In this document: positions 10,238 through 21,733 of the stretch, piece by piece
Position numbering within the stretch: the first letter of the stretch is position 1
Layout: each line of letters begins with the position of its first letter
NCBI GenBank assembly: GCA_021851465.1
Contig: JAJZDL010000002.1
Span: forward strand, 1-43,709
Direction of reading: 5' to 3'
DNA: 43,709 nucleotides
From: Acidobacteriota bacterium
GTDB taxonomy: Bacteria; Acidobacteriota; Terriglobia; Terriglobales; Acidobacteriaceae
Notes under the pieces: model-generated
Told to the model about the DNA's origin: nothing
Database searches by the model: none
The model's input: only the letters and a program-made list of their open reading frames with translations
Made by a program: the position numbers and the translations under genes

Positions 10238-11688
10238 ACGCTCGCGGCGCGTTTGCGATGCCGTCCGCTCTTGCGCTGGGCCTCTGCGCCGCGCTCGCGT
10301 TGGACGGATGCATGGTCGGGCCCAATTACAAGGCGCCGCCCGTCCCCGCGCCGCCCGCCTTCTCCGACCAGGGACACTACGGCGATTGGGCCGCCGCACA
10401 GCCCGCCGACGCCGCCAACCGCGGCGCGTGGTGGGACCTCTACCGGGACCCCGAGCTCGACGGCCTCGAAGTGCAGTGCGCCACGGCCAACCAGAGCATC
10501 GCGGCGGCGCTGCATGCCTACGAGCAGGCGCACGACCTGGTGCAGGAAAACCGCGCGCAGCTCTACCCGATGGTCTCCATCGGCGGCTCCGCCATGCGCA
10601 ATCGCGTCTCCGGCAACACGCCGCTCTCGGGATCGAGCGCGCCGCAGAGCTTCTGGGACTTCCTCATTCCCCTGAACATCTCGTGGGAGCCGGATCTGTG
10701 GGGCGCCATCCGCCGCCAGATCGAATCCAGCACGGCCAACGCGCAGGCCTCCGCCGCCGACCTGGCCAACACGCAGCTCAGCCTGCAGGGGCTGCTCGCC
10801 GTCACCTTCTTCCAACTGCGCGGGCTGGACCTGCAGGCGCAGTTGCTGCGCACCACGCTCGACACCTACAGCAAGACGCTCGACCTCACGCAGGGCCTGT
10901 TCAAAGGCGGACTCAGCACACAGCTCGATGTCGATGCGGCCACGGCGCAGCTCGAAGCCACGCGCGCGCAGTTGATCGATCTGGGCGTGCAGCGCGCGCA
11001 GTACGAGCACGCCATCGCCGTGCTGGTTGGCGTCCCCGCCACCGGATTTCACATCGCGGAGCGGCCGCTCACGGGCACTCCGCCGATTGTGCCCACCGGC
11101 ATCCCCTCCGAGCTGCTCGAGCGCCGGCCGGACGTTGCCGCCGCGGAGAGGCGCGTCGCCGCCGCCAATGCGCTGATCGGCGTCGCGCAGTCCGCGTACT
11201 ACCCCAACGTCACGCTGGGCGCGTCGGGCGGCTTGCAGAGCTCGCGCATCGGCCAACTCTTCACCGCCAACAGCGCGCAGTGGAACGCAGGCCCATCGGC
11301 CAGCGAACTCTTATACGACGCGGGCCTGCGCAAGGCACAGGTGGAGTATGCCATCGCCCAGCGCGAGCAGGCCACCGCGCTCTATCGCGAGCAGGTGCTT
11401 TCCGCCTTCCGCGATGTCGAGGACCAGCTCGCCGCCCTGCGCGTGCTGGAGCAGGAGGCAATCGTGCAGCAGCGCGCGGTCGATGCCGCGCAGCGGAGCA
11501 CTCAACTCTCCACCCTGCGCTACAAGCGCGGCCTCGCAGCCTACATCGAGGTGCTCACCTACCAGACCGTCGAGCTGGCCGACGAACGTACCGCCGCATC
11601 GCTCACCGCGCAACGCATCGTCGCCAGCGCGCAGCTCCAGTTGGCCCTCGGCGGCGGCTGGAGCGCCACACAGCTCCCCAGCAATTAG
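10234..11688 (+). CDS. outer-membrane efflux factor (NodT/TolC-like lipoprotein)
   Basis: ALDGCMVGPNYKAPPVPAPPAF lipobox and RPDVAAAERRVAAANALIGVAQSAYYP; ATGA overlap with adaptor. Confidence 0.94.
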   Translation: MNARGAFAMPSALALGLCAALALDGCMVGPNYKAPPVPAPPAFSDQGHYGDWAAAQPADAANRGAWWDLYRDPELDGLEVQCATANQSIAAALHAYEQAHDLVQENRAQLYPMVSIGGSAMRNRVSGNTPLSGSSAPQSFWDFLIPLNISWEPDLWGAIRRQIESSTANAQASAADLANTQLSLQGLLAVTFFQLRGLDLQAQLLRTTLDTYSKTLDLTQGLFKGGLSTQLDVDAATAQLEATRAQLIDLGVQRAQYEHAIAVLVGVPATGFHIAERPLTGTPPIVPTGIPSELLERRPDVAAAERRVAAANALIGVAQSAYYPNVTLGASGGLQSSRIGQLFTANSAQWNAGPSASELLYDAGLRKAQVEYAIAQREQATALYREQVLSAFRDVEDQLAALRVLEQEAIVQQRAVDAAQRSTQLSTLRYKRGLAAYIEVLTYQTVELADERTAASLTAQRIVASAQLQLALGGGWSATQLPSN

Positions 11689-11763
11689 CCCAACGGTGCC
11701 ACCGTCGGCGGCGGGCCTGGCGCCGCGGGCGGGCGGAACATGCGACAATCGTACTATCGAGCC

Positions 11764-14192
<2,429 letters not shown>

Positions 14193-14196
<4 letters not shown>

Positions 14197-14615
14197 TCGA
14201 CCTCAAGCCGATGTCGGATGCTGTGAACCGCCTCAGTGAGGCGAGTCGGGTTTTTGAGGAGCTGCAGGGCCAGGTATCGGAGCCGGCCCGCATCCTCCTT
14301 CGTTCGGGATTGATCCAGACGTTTGAGTACAACTACGGGCTTGCCGTGTCCATGATGACGCGCTATCTGATCTCGGCGGTGCCCGATCCCGCGAAGCGGG
14401 ATCTGAACGTCTTTGAAGAGCTGATCCGTGTCGCGGACGAGATGGGCCTTCTTCTGTCGCCCTTTGCGACATGGAAGACGTTCCGGCAGGCGAGAAACAA
14501 CACCAGCCATGCCTACAACGAAGCGAAGGCGGTCGCCGTAGCAGAGGTAGTTCCTGCGTTTGAGAAGGAAGTGAAGTACTTGCTCGCTCGCTTGCAGGAA
14601 AAGGTGGGCTCATGA
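14193..14615 (+). CDS. HEPN-superfamily nucleotidyltransferase substrate-binding protein (HI0074-like)
   Basis: 140 aa; [41 protein letters not shown] (R-x4-H-x-Y); ATGA overlaps at both ends. Confidence 0.87.
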
Positions 14616-16417
14616 CCGATCTGCAACCCATCCACATCGCCCCAGAGGAAGCGCGCATCGTGCTTGACATTTTGCACGCTAGAATTCCTGACCGTATTGT
14701 ATGGGTCTTTGGATCCCGCGTGAGAGATCGCACGAAGCGGCGCTCCGACCTGGACCTGGCGATTGGCGGCATGGAACCACTCTCGCTCGGGCTTAGTGCC
14801 GCTCTCAAGGACGACTTCCTCCACTCCGATCTGCCGTACTTCGTTGATGTGGTGGATCTGGCGAGCGTCACTCCCGAGTTCAAAAAGATCATTGAACCGG
14901 ATTTCGTGTCGATCCAGGCACTCGAGCAGCTGACTCGCCCCCCTTGTCTCGACGCGAGCGAGGGCTCCGACGCCACGCCCTTCGACAAGCTGCGCGAGGA
15001 GTGCGGCGTCATGGCCGTCTACGGCCATCCCGAGGCCGCGCGGATGACCTACTGGGGCCTCTACGCCCTGCAGCACCGCGGGCAGGAGTCGGCGGGGATC
15101 GCAAGCGCGGACGGCCAGGACGTGAACGACATCAAGGGCATGGGCCTGGTCTCGGAGATCTTCACCGATGAGGTGCTGGCCACGCTCCCCGGCCACATCG
15201 CCATCGGCCATACGCGCTACTCGACGACCGGCGACTCCGCGCTGCTGAATGCGCAGCCGATCTCGGTGGAGAGCAACAAAGGCCTGATTGCGATTGCGCA
15301 CAACGGGAACCTGGTGAACCTGGGCAACTCGCGCAAGCGCCTGGAGCGCGACGGCGCGGTCTTCCAGACGACATCGGACTCGGAGATCATCGTGCAGTTG
15401 ATCGCGCACTCGCGCTGCAACACGCTGGTGGACTGCATTGCGGACTCGCTGGCGCAGGTCGATGGGGCCTTCTCGATTGTGATGATGACGCGCAACCGCA
15501 TCTTCGCGGCGCGCGACCCGCACGGCTTCCGGCCGCTCTCGATGGGGCGGATCGCCGGCGAGGACGGCGCGCCGGACACCTTCGTCTTTGCGTCCGAGAC
15601 CTGCGCCTTCGACCTGCTGCACGCCAAATACGAGCGTGACGTCAGGCCAGGCGAGCTGGTGATGGTGAGCGAGGACGGCGTCACCAGCCGGAGATTTGCA
15701 CCGGAGACGACGCCGCTTGCAAGCTGCATCTTCGAGCATGTGTACTTTGCCCGTCCGGATTCGCGCGTCTTTGGGCGATGGGTGCAGCAGTCGCGCAATG
15801 AGATGGGGCGGCAACTGGCGCGGGAGAGCGGCGTGGAAGCGGACCTGGTGGTGCCGGTGCCGGACTCCGGCGTGACGGCGGCCATCGGCTATTCCGCGGA
15901 GTCGGGCATCCCCTTCAACTTCGGGCTGATCCGCAACCACTACGTCGGGCGCACCTTCATCCAGCCGGAGCAGCGCACGCGCGACTTCGGCGTGCGCATG
16001 AAGCTGAACCCGGTGCGCAGCCTGCTGGAGGGCAAGCGGATCGTTCTGATCGACGATTCCATCATTCGTGGAACGACCTCGCGGAAGATTGTGCGCATGT
16101 GCCGCGCTGCGGGGGCAAAGGAGGTGCACATGCGCATCTCCTGCCCGCCGACGATCAGCCCGTGTTTTTACGGCGTCGACACGCCGAGCAAGCGCGAGCT
16201 GATCGCGGCCAACAGGTCGATCGAGGAGATCCGCGAGTTTATCGAGGCGGATTCACTGGCGTACCTCTCGCTGGTGGGCCTCACATACTCCTGCACCACG
16301 AATGAGCCGGCGACAGGACTGTCGCCCGCCAGCTTCTGCTCGGCCTGCTATACCGGGGTCTATCCGACGCAGTGGGTGGATGTAGAGGAGATACTGCCGG
16401 CAACGGTGGGCGCGTAG
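14612..16417 (+). CDS. purF: fusion ORF: minimal nucleotidyltransferase (HI0073/MntA-like) + amidophosphoribosyltransferase
   Basis: Residues ~1-105 carry GSRVRDRTKRRSDLDLAI (MNT G-S...SDxDL motif); from ~125 on a full PurF: EECGVMAVYGHPEAARMTYWGLYALQHRGQESAG, RIVLIDDSIIRGTTSRKIV, FCSACYTGVYP. Confidence 0.92.
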   Translation: MTDLQPIHIAPEEARIVLDILHARIPDRIVWVFGSRVRDRTKRRSDLDLAIGGMEPLSLGLSAALKDDFLHSDLPYFVDVVDLASVTPEFKKIIEPDFVSIQALEQLTRPPCLDASEGSDATPFDKLREECGVMAVYGHPEAARMTYWGLYALQHRGQESAGIASADGQDVNDIKGMGLVSEIFTDEVLATLPGHIAIGHTRYSTTGDSALLNAQPISVESNKGLIAIAHNGNLVNLGNSRKRLERDGAVFQTTSDSEIIVQLIAHSRCNTLVDCIADSLAQVDGAFSIVMMTRNRIFAARDPHGFRPLSMGRIAGEDGAPDTFVFASETCAFDLLHAKYERDVRPGELVMVSEDGVTSRRFAPETTPLASCIFEHVYFARPDSRVFGRWVQQSRNEMGRQLARESGVEADLVVPVPDSGVTAAIGYSAESGIPFNFGLIRNHYVGRTFIQPEQRTRDFGVRMKLNPVRSLLEGKRIVLIDDSIIRGTTSRKIVRMCRAAGAKEVHMRISCPPTISPCFYGVDTPSKRELIAANRSIEEIREFIEADSLAYLSLVGLTYSCTTNEPATGLSPASFCSACYTGVYPTQWVDVEEILPATVGA

Positions 16418-16438
16418 AAGACGGCCCGAACAAAGAAT

Positions 16439-16481
16439 GAACCGGCGCGGATCGGCCCAACTTCCAGGCCCGCGCCGGTTC
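16439..16481 (+). terminator. inverted repeat downstream of purF
   Basis: Perfect 12-bp arms GAACCGGCGCGG / CCGCGCCGGTTC, 19-nt loop, 22 bp after the purF stop; no long T-tract. Confidence 0.5.
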
Positions 16482-16567
16482 GATTTGTTGCGTGCTCCTA
16501 ATTTGCTGCTTCGCGTCTGTTCTCTCTACGTCTGTGTTTGATTGTGATCTGGCCGCGAAAGATTTTC

Positions 16568-16583
16568 TGTGATTTGGGTCACA
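16568..16583. promoter_or_regulatory. candidate CRP/FNR-family operator
   Basis: TGTGATTTGGGTCACA = TGTGA-N6-TCACA, 73 bp upstream of ATG 16657. Confidence 0.4.
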
Positions 16584-16656
16584 TGTGTTGGTGCGGGTGC
16601 GTTCTGCGCCGCCCAACCGGGCTTATACTCTTTGCCAAGCGCAGGAGGCGCTTCGC

Positions 16657-17745
16657 ATGGCTGCCGATACTCGGAGTTCTCGCAGAAGTTTTCTCAAGAC
16701 ATCGTTGGTGGGTGGTGCCGCGGCGCTTGCCGCAACGAAGCTGCCGGTGGCCATGGCCGCGGATGCAGCACCCGCAGCAGCAGAGGTTGGCGGCGCCGCA
16801 AGCCGGGTCTCTCTGGCCGCGGGCGACGACCGCGCAAAGATTGCGTTCGATTCTCTGGCCCCATTCAAAAAGGAGATCGCGGCGGCGATCGGCTCCAAGC
16901 GCGTGGTGCTGAAGCCGAACGACGTGATTGTCGATGTGCCGCTGTGCGCGACCAACGCCGAAAACCTGGAAGGGATCCTGGAGTTCCTGCACTCGATCGG
17001 CAAGACCGACATTGCGATTGCGGAGTCGCCCGCGAACGGGACGGCGATGGAGGCGTTTGCCAACTACGGATACGACAAGCTGGCCGCGAAGTACAACGCA
17101 AAGCTGGTGAACCTGGATGCGGAGAAGTACCGGATTGTCTACTGCATCGACCAGAAGGACATGCAGCCCCATGCGGTGCGCGTGGCAACGATGATGATGG
17201 ATCCGGCCAACAACTATGTGATCTCCGCGGCCAAACTCAAGACGCACGACCTGGTCGGAATCACGCTCTCGTTGAAGAACGTTGTGGTGGGCGCGGGGAT
17301 CAAGGACTCGGGTGCTGGGCTGGGACGGCGCGGTGCGGGCGGCGGGCGGTCGGACAAGCCGTTGATCCATGGCGGAGGAGTGTACGGCATCAACTACAAC
17401 CTGTTTGCGCTCTCGGCCAGGCTGCACCCGGATCTGGCGGTGATCGACGGCTACGAGGGCATGGAGGGCACTGGCCCGGTGAACGGCACTCCGATCAGCC
17501 AGAAGGTCTGCATCGCAAGCACGGACTGGCTGGCAGCCGACCGTGTGGGCGCGGAGCTGATGGGCGTCGACTTCGACAAGATCGGCTACCTGAGCTACTG
17601 CGCCAAGGCGGGCGACCGCGGCCAGGCAGACCTCGGCAAGATCGAGATCGTCGGCCCGCCAGTGAAGGACTACGCCAAAACCTACCAGCTTCCGCGACAG
17701 TGGGAGCAGATCACGAGCTGGCAGACGCCACCGGCCACTGCGTAG
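16657..17745 (+). CDS. DUF362-like protein with Tat signal
   Basis: RRSFLKTSLVGGAAALA Tat motif; AAKLKTHDLVGITLSLKNVVVG typical of DUF362. Confidence 0.8.
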   Translation: MAADTRSSRRSFLKTSLVGGAAALAATKLPVAMAADAAPAAAEVGGAASRVSLAAGDDRAKIAFDSLAPFKKEIAAAIGSKRVVLKPNDVIVDVPLCATNAENLEGILEFLHSIGKTDIAIAESPANGTAMEAFANYGYDKLAAKYNAKLVNLDAEKYRIVYCIDQKDMQPHAVRVATMMMDPANNYVISAAKLKTHDLVGITLSLKNVVVGAGIKDSGAGLGRRGAGGGRSDKPLIHGGGVYGINYNLFALSARLHPDLAVIDGYEGMEGTGPVNGTPISQKVCIASTDWLAADRVGAELMGVDFDKIGYLSYCAKAGDRGQADLGKIEIVGPPVKDYAKTYQLPRQWEQITSWQTPPATA

Positions 17746-17799
17746 CGCGATCGCGCAGACGCTATGCGCTGCCCTCGATGAATGTCGCCGGCGAAAGCG

Positions 17800-19095
17800 C
17801 TATGTATCCACGCGCACCAGCATCTTGTCGAGGACGGCGCGGTCGATCTCGCAGCCGATGCCCGGCTTGGCGGAGGCGTAGATGTACCCATCCGGCTGCA
17901 CGCGGAAGCTGTCCTTGACGTAGGGCAGGTCGGCGGCGCCCTGTAGGTCTGCCACGCCCGCCATGGGCAACGTCTTCTCGAACCAGGGTGCGTTGGGCAT
18001 GGCCAGCTCGCACTGGAAGTGGACGGCGTGGTCGAAGACGTTGCCCCAGTTGTGGGGGACGCAGGGCATTCCAAAAAGCTCGGCGAGCCGCCCGATCTTC
18101 ATGCCGCTGGTGATGCCGCCCACGTTGTCGACGACGAAGCGCACATCGTCCACCGCGCCCCGCCGGATGTACTCGGCATAGTTGTAGGGCGAGAAGAGAA
18201 ACTCGCCGACATGCAGCGGCACATCCACCTTGGAGTGCAGCTCCACCAGGCCGTCGATGTCGGTCGTCGGCAGCGGATCCTCGAAGCCGGCGTAGCCCAG
18301 CTTGTCCAGCAGCCGACCGACCTCCAGCGCCTGGAACCGGTCGTAGACCCCGACGGGATCGAGCATCAGCGTGAAGTCGTCGCCTGCGGCCTGGCGGACG
18401 GCGGTGCAGATCTCCATGTCGAGTTTGTAGTCGTCCTCGTTGGGCGCCGTACCGCCCGGCGGATGGATCTTGTAGGCCGTGAATCCGGCGGCCTTGCAGC
18501 GTTTCACCTCGTCCACAAAGTCTTCCAGCGTCTTGTGGTGCTGCGAGCTTCCATAGGCCATCACGCGCTCGCGGTACGCGCCGAGGACGCGGTAGGTGGG
18601 CAGGCCAACCGCCTTGCCCATAATGTCCCAGAGGCAGTTGTCGATGGCCGAAGCATAGGAGAGTTGTCCCTGGCGGCGCAGGTCGGGATCCCACTGCGAG
18701 GTGAGCCGGGGCAGATCCAGCACGCTCTTGCCGGGGAGCGTGCGCTTGGCGTAGTCGAGCCAGCCCAGGTTGCTCCAGTTGGGGTGGAAGTAGCGGTTCT
18801 CCAGGGTGTAGTTGCCCTCGATGCCGCTATTGGTGACGATGGCCGCAACCTGTTCGGTCATCGGCGCTCTGTTGGCTGCGGCGGGCGAAGCCGAACCGGC
18901 AGGGCGGGCCTGCGTGCGTTGGATGACGTAGACCTTCACCTCCTTGATGGTGAGGTCGGGCAGATCGCCGGGCTTGATGCCCACGCTCTGTGCGGCTGCC
19001 TCCGCCGGGTTGGCGAGGGCGTTTGTTGCGGCGGCTGCGAGGGTCATCGCAGAGGCGCCCAGAAAATTGCGGCGCGATACGTCGGATGTCGGCAT
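17800..19095 (-). CDS. mandelate racemase/muconate lactonizing enzyme-type enolase-superfamily protein, Tat-exported
   Basis: MPTSDVSRRNFLGASAMTLAAAA; YKIHPPG, DFTLMLDPVG, YAGFEDPLPTTDIDG barrel motifs. Confidence 0.88.
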   Translation of the reverse strand: MPTSDVSRRNFLGASAMTLAAAATNALANPAEAAAQSVGIKPGDLPDLTIKEVKVYVIQRTQARPAGSASPAAANRAPMTEQVAAIVTNSGIEGNYTLENRYFHPNWSNLGWLDYAKRTLPGKSVLDLPRLTSQWDPDLRRQGQLSYASAIDNCLWDIMGKAVGLPTYRVLGAYRERVMAYGSSQHHKTLEDFVDEVKRCKAAGFTAYKIHPPGGTAPNEDDYKLDMEICTAVRQAAGDDFTLMLDPVGVYDRFQALEVGRLLDKLGYAGFEDPLPTTDIDGLVELHSKVDVPLHVGEFLFSPYNYAEYIRRGAVDDVRFVVDNVGGITSGMKIGRLAELFGMPCVPHNWGNVFDHAVHFQCELAMPNAPWFEKTLPMAGVADLQGAADLPYVKDSFRVQPDGYIYASAKPGIGCEIDRAVLDKMLVRVDT

Positions 19096-19166
19096 CGGTC
19101 TCTCCTGTTCGGTCCAGACTCTTCCCATCCTATCCCCGCCGGCGGCATGCCAAACACGCACACCCC

Positions 19167-19718
19167 TTATTTTTTGTCCAGGAAAAATTCCTCGATTTCG
19201 AGCCAGTTGCAGACGCGACGAAAGCCCTTGACGGCGATGTTGTGGGGTGCGTCGTAGAGGATGCCCTCGCCGACGAAGCGGCGGAGCTGGCGCGGGTTGT
19301 CGTCGATGAGGTAATCGGCGCGAAGGATGGACTTGTCGCCGCAGAAGACGATATGGGTCGCGGGTATCGAGGGAAAGTGTCGCGCCAGCCAGCGGTACTT
19401 GGCGTTGAACGACGTCGGCACCTCCATGGCGGCGGAGGCGATGAAGACCTCGTAGTGCTGCTGTAGGCGGCCGAGGACGCGCTGCGCGTCGGGCATGACG
19501 TCGAGCACGGCAAAAAAGTCGTCGGAGCGCAGGTACTCCTCCAGCCGTGGATGGCGGTCGATGGCGACAACATCCCAGATCCACTTACCGCGCAGGTCGT
19601 CCTTCGTGATGTTGTCATGGTAGTCGCGGTTGTAGCGGGCAAGGTGCTCGGTGATGGAGTCGGCCATCACCTCATCCATGTCGACACAGATTCGCTTCGG
19701 GGGATCTGACTTCTTCAT
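19167..19718 (-). CDS. 5'(3')-deoxyribonucleotidase-like HAD phosphatase (NT5C family)
   Basis: RICVDMDEVMADSITEHLARYN and YLIDDNPRQLRRF. Confidence 0.85.
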   Translation of the reverse strand: MKKSDPPKRICVDMDEVMADSITEHLARYNRDYHDNITKDDLRGKWIWDVVAIDRHPRLEEYLRSDDFFAVLDVMPDAQRVLGRLQQHYEVFIASAAMEVPTSFNAKYRWLARHFPSIPATHIVFCGDKSILRADYLIDDNPRQLRRFVGEGILYDAPHNIAVKGFRRVCNWLEIEEFFLDKK

Positions 19719-19816
19719 GCCTCCCCAATGGTACCGCTTCCTCTCGAACCGAGGCGGCCAGAGCGAGCAAACCATGCCGACAGACAGAATTTCTCAAGCC
19801 GGGACAGAGTAATCGG

Positions 19817-19850
19817 CGACGGTGCCTGGCCACTGCTCCAGGCACCGTCG
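19817..19850 (-). terminator. hairpin downstream of the ferritin-like gene
   Basis: Perfect 13-bp arms CGACGGTGCCTGG / CCAGGCACCGTCG, 8-nt loop, directly after the 3' end at 19886. Confidence 0.5.
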
Positions 19851-19885
19851 ATCCGCAAGAACGTACGATCGTCGCCCCGTCCGCC

Positions 19886-20890
19886 TCATTCAGCTTCTGG
19901 AATCGACCCCGTCACATTGGCCGCGACCGAAGCGTTCACCACTGAAGTGAAGCTCGCCTGTGCTGCAACCGACGACACAGAGACGGGATTGCTGCCGGAG
20001 GCGATGAACGGTGTCAGGGCTGCCGCCGCCGTCGTGCTGGAATCGCCGCTGACGCTCGTGATCAGGCCGGTCAGGCCATCCGTGACTTCATAGTTCAAGT
20101 TATTCGCCGGAATAAGATTCATGCCCGCATAATTCGGCGAAGCCAGCGTGACCGAGGGAATGCCCCGTACCAGCGCGCGATGTTCCGACTCGACGCCGAG
20201 GATCGAAGCGCAGACCTTGGCGTAGAGGACCAGATCCGCCTGGGTCAGTTGAGTGCCGCTCGCCGCGGGGTTGGCTTGGGTTGCGCTGAATCCGTTGTAG
20301 GCCGCGGCCATCGATGCAAACTCCTCGACCGCGGTCATGTATGCCCCGATAAACGCCGTCTCCAACGCAACCAGCACCGGCAGAAACCCGGTCAGAGAAC
20401 TAAAAGTGCCAGTGGGATAGTAAAACGTCTGCGGTATGCCCGCTGCGCCATCGCCACTGCCATCCGTGGCCAGGCCCAGCAGGCTCCGCAGCAACTGAGC
20501 GTGCGCGACCTCTTCCAACAGCGCACCCTGTAGATAGGCAACGTTGATCTGGCTGCCCGTGGCGCTTACATTCGTTGCGGTGCCACCCGGCCCGGCAAGG
20601 TTTGGATCCGAGATCACCGCGCTGGTCGAAAGCGCAGTGTAGTAGGTCGTAATTGCCAGGCTCTCCGCGATCAGGGCCGCAGTGAGAATGTTGGCAGCCG
20701 TGTCAGTCGCGCCGGCCGCGGATACGGATTTGGTTGTGGCGCCGCCACAGCCTATGAATACGGCGGAGGTCGCCGCGCCCAAGCCGAACATCGTTGCGCC
20801 CGTGAGGAATGTGCGGCGGTTAACTGCGGTTTCGATACTCTGGCGAGTCTCTATTTTGTCTATCACAGTGGTCGTCTCCTTTATATCCAT
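19886..20890 (-). CDS. ferritin-like domain protein, Tat-exported, probable lipoprotein
   Basis: NRRTFLTGATMFGLGAATSAVFIGCGG; ALIAESLAITTYYTAL...LLEEVAHAQLLRSLLG helices as in the Ferritin_2 (PF13668) family. Confidence 0.8.
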   Translation of the reverse strand: MDIKETTTVIDKIETRQSIETAVNRRTFLTGATMFGLGAATSAVFIGCGGATTKSVSAAGATDTAANILTAALIAESLAITTYYTALSTSAVISDPNLAGPGGTATNVSATGSQINVAYLQGALLEEVAHAQLLRSLLGLATDGSGDGAAGIPQTFYYPTGTFSSLTGFLPVLVALETAFIGAYMTAVEEFASMAAAYNGFSATQANPAASGTQLTQADLVLYAKVCASILGVESEHRALVRGIPSVTLASPNYAGMNLIPANNLNYEVTDGLTGLITSVSGDSSTTAAAALTPFIASGSNPVSVSSVAAQASFTSVVNASVAANVTGSIPEAE

Positions 20891-21145
20891 GTCAACGAAG
20901 CCGGAGATTCAGCCCCGTGCCTCTGGCTTCCTGCATCTAGTACGCCGGTGGCGATCGCTTTGGATTGAAGAAAAACAAATAACCGGCCTGGCGGCGAGTT
21001 GGATGCGCGGGCGCCGCACATCCGGCCTGCAAGTACACGGACTGTCGTAAGGGAGTTCTCCTGGGGGCCGCTTCCTTCTGGTACTATTCTCCAATCCGCA
21101 TATGTCCTCCAGCGCGTACATATTCCGTAGCCGAAGCGAGGCATT

Positions 21146-21733
21146 GTGACTGCGTACACGCATCGCGTCTCGGACTCGGCACTGGTCGAGCGAATGATGG
21201 CGGGAGACGAAAGTGCGCTTTCAGATCTCTATGACCGCTACTCCGGCATGCTTTTCGCGATGCTTGTGCGGGTCCTTCGCGATCCCCAGGCGGCGGAAGA
21301 GATTTTGCAGGACCTGTTTCTACAGCTCTGGCGCGGCGCAGCGCGGTTCGATGCGAATCGCGGCTCCCTCCCCGCCTGGCTTATGGTGATTGGGCGGAAC
21401 CGAGCTCTCTCGCGCCTGCGCACCCGAGAGCATCGCGAAGTTCCTGAAGATATCGAGGCATTCCCCGCGAATGCCGTGCCGTCGCCCGTCAACATCGAGG
21501 ACGACGCCGAACGAAGTTTGTTGATGGAGAAGTTGAGAACAGCCATGGCCACATTGCCCGCCGAACAACGGGAAGCTGTGGAACTGGCTTACTTTGAAGG
21601 GATGACGCAAACCGAGATTGCTGCGCGGACCGGTAGCCCACTGGGTACGGTAAAGTCCAGGGTCCGCACCGCAATGCAATCTCTCAAGCAGGTCTTCGAT
21701 GGTGGAACGGCACATCAACCCGGAAGATTCTGA
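21146..21733 (+). CDS. ECF RNA polymerase sigma factor (SigK-like)
   Basis: LYDRYSGMLFAMLVRVLRDPQAAEEILQDLFLQLWRGA; VELAYFEGMTQTEIAARTGSPLGTVKSRVRTAM; GTG start. Confidence 0.92.
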   Translation: MTAYTHRVSDSALVERMMAGDESALSDLYDRYSGMLFAMLVRVLRDPQAAEEILQDLFLQLWRGAARFDANRGSLPAWLMVIGRNRALSRLRTREHREVPEDIEAFPANAVPSPVNIEDDAERSLLMEKLRTAMATLPAEQREAVELAYFEGMTQTEIAARTGSPLGTVKSRVRTAMQSLKQVFDGGTAHQPGRF

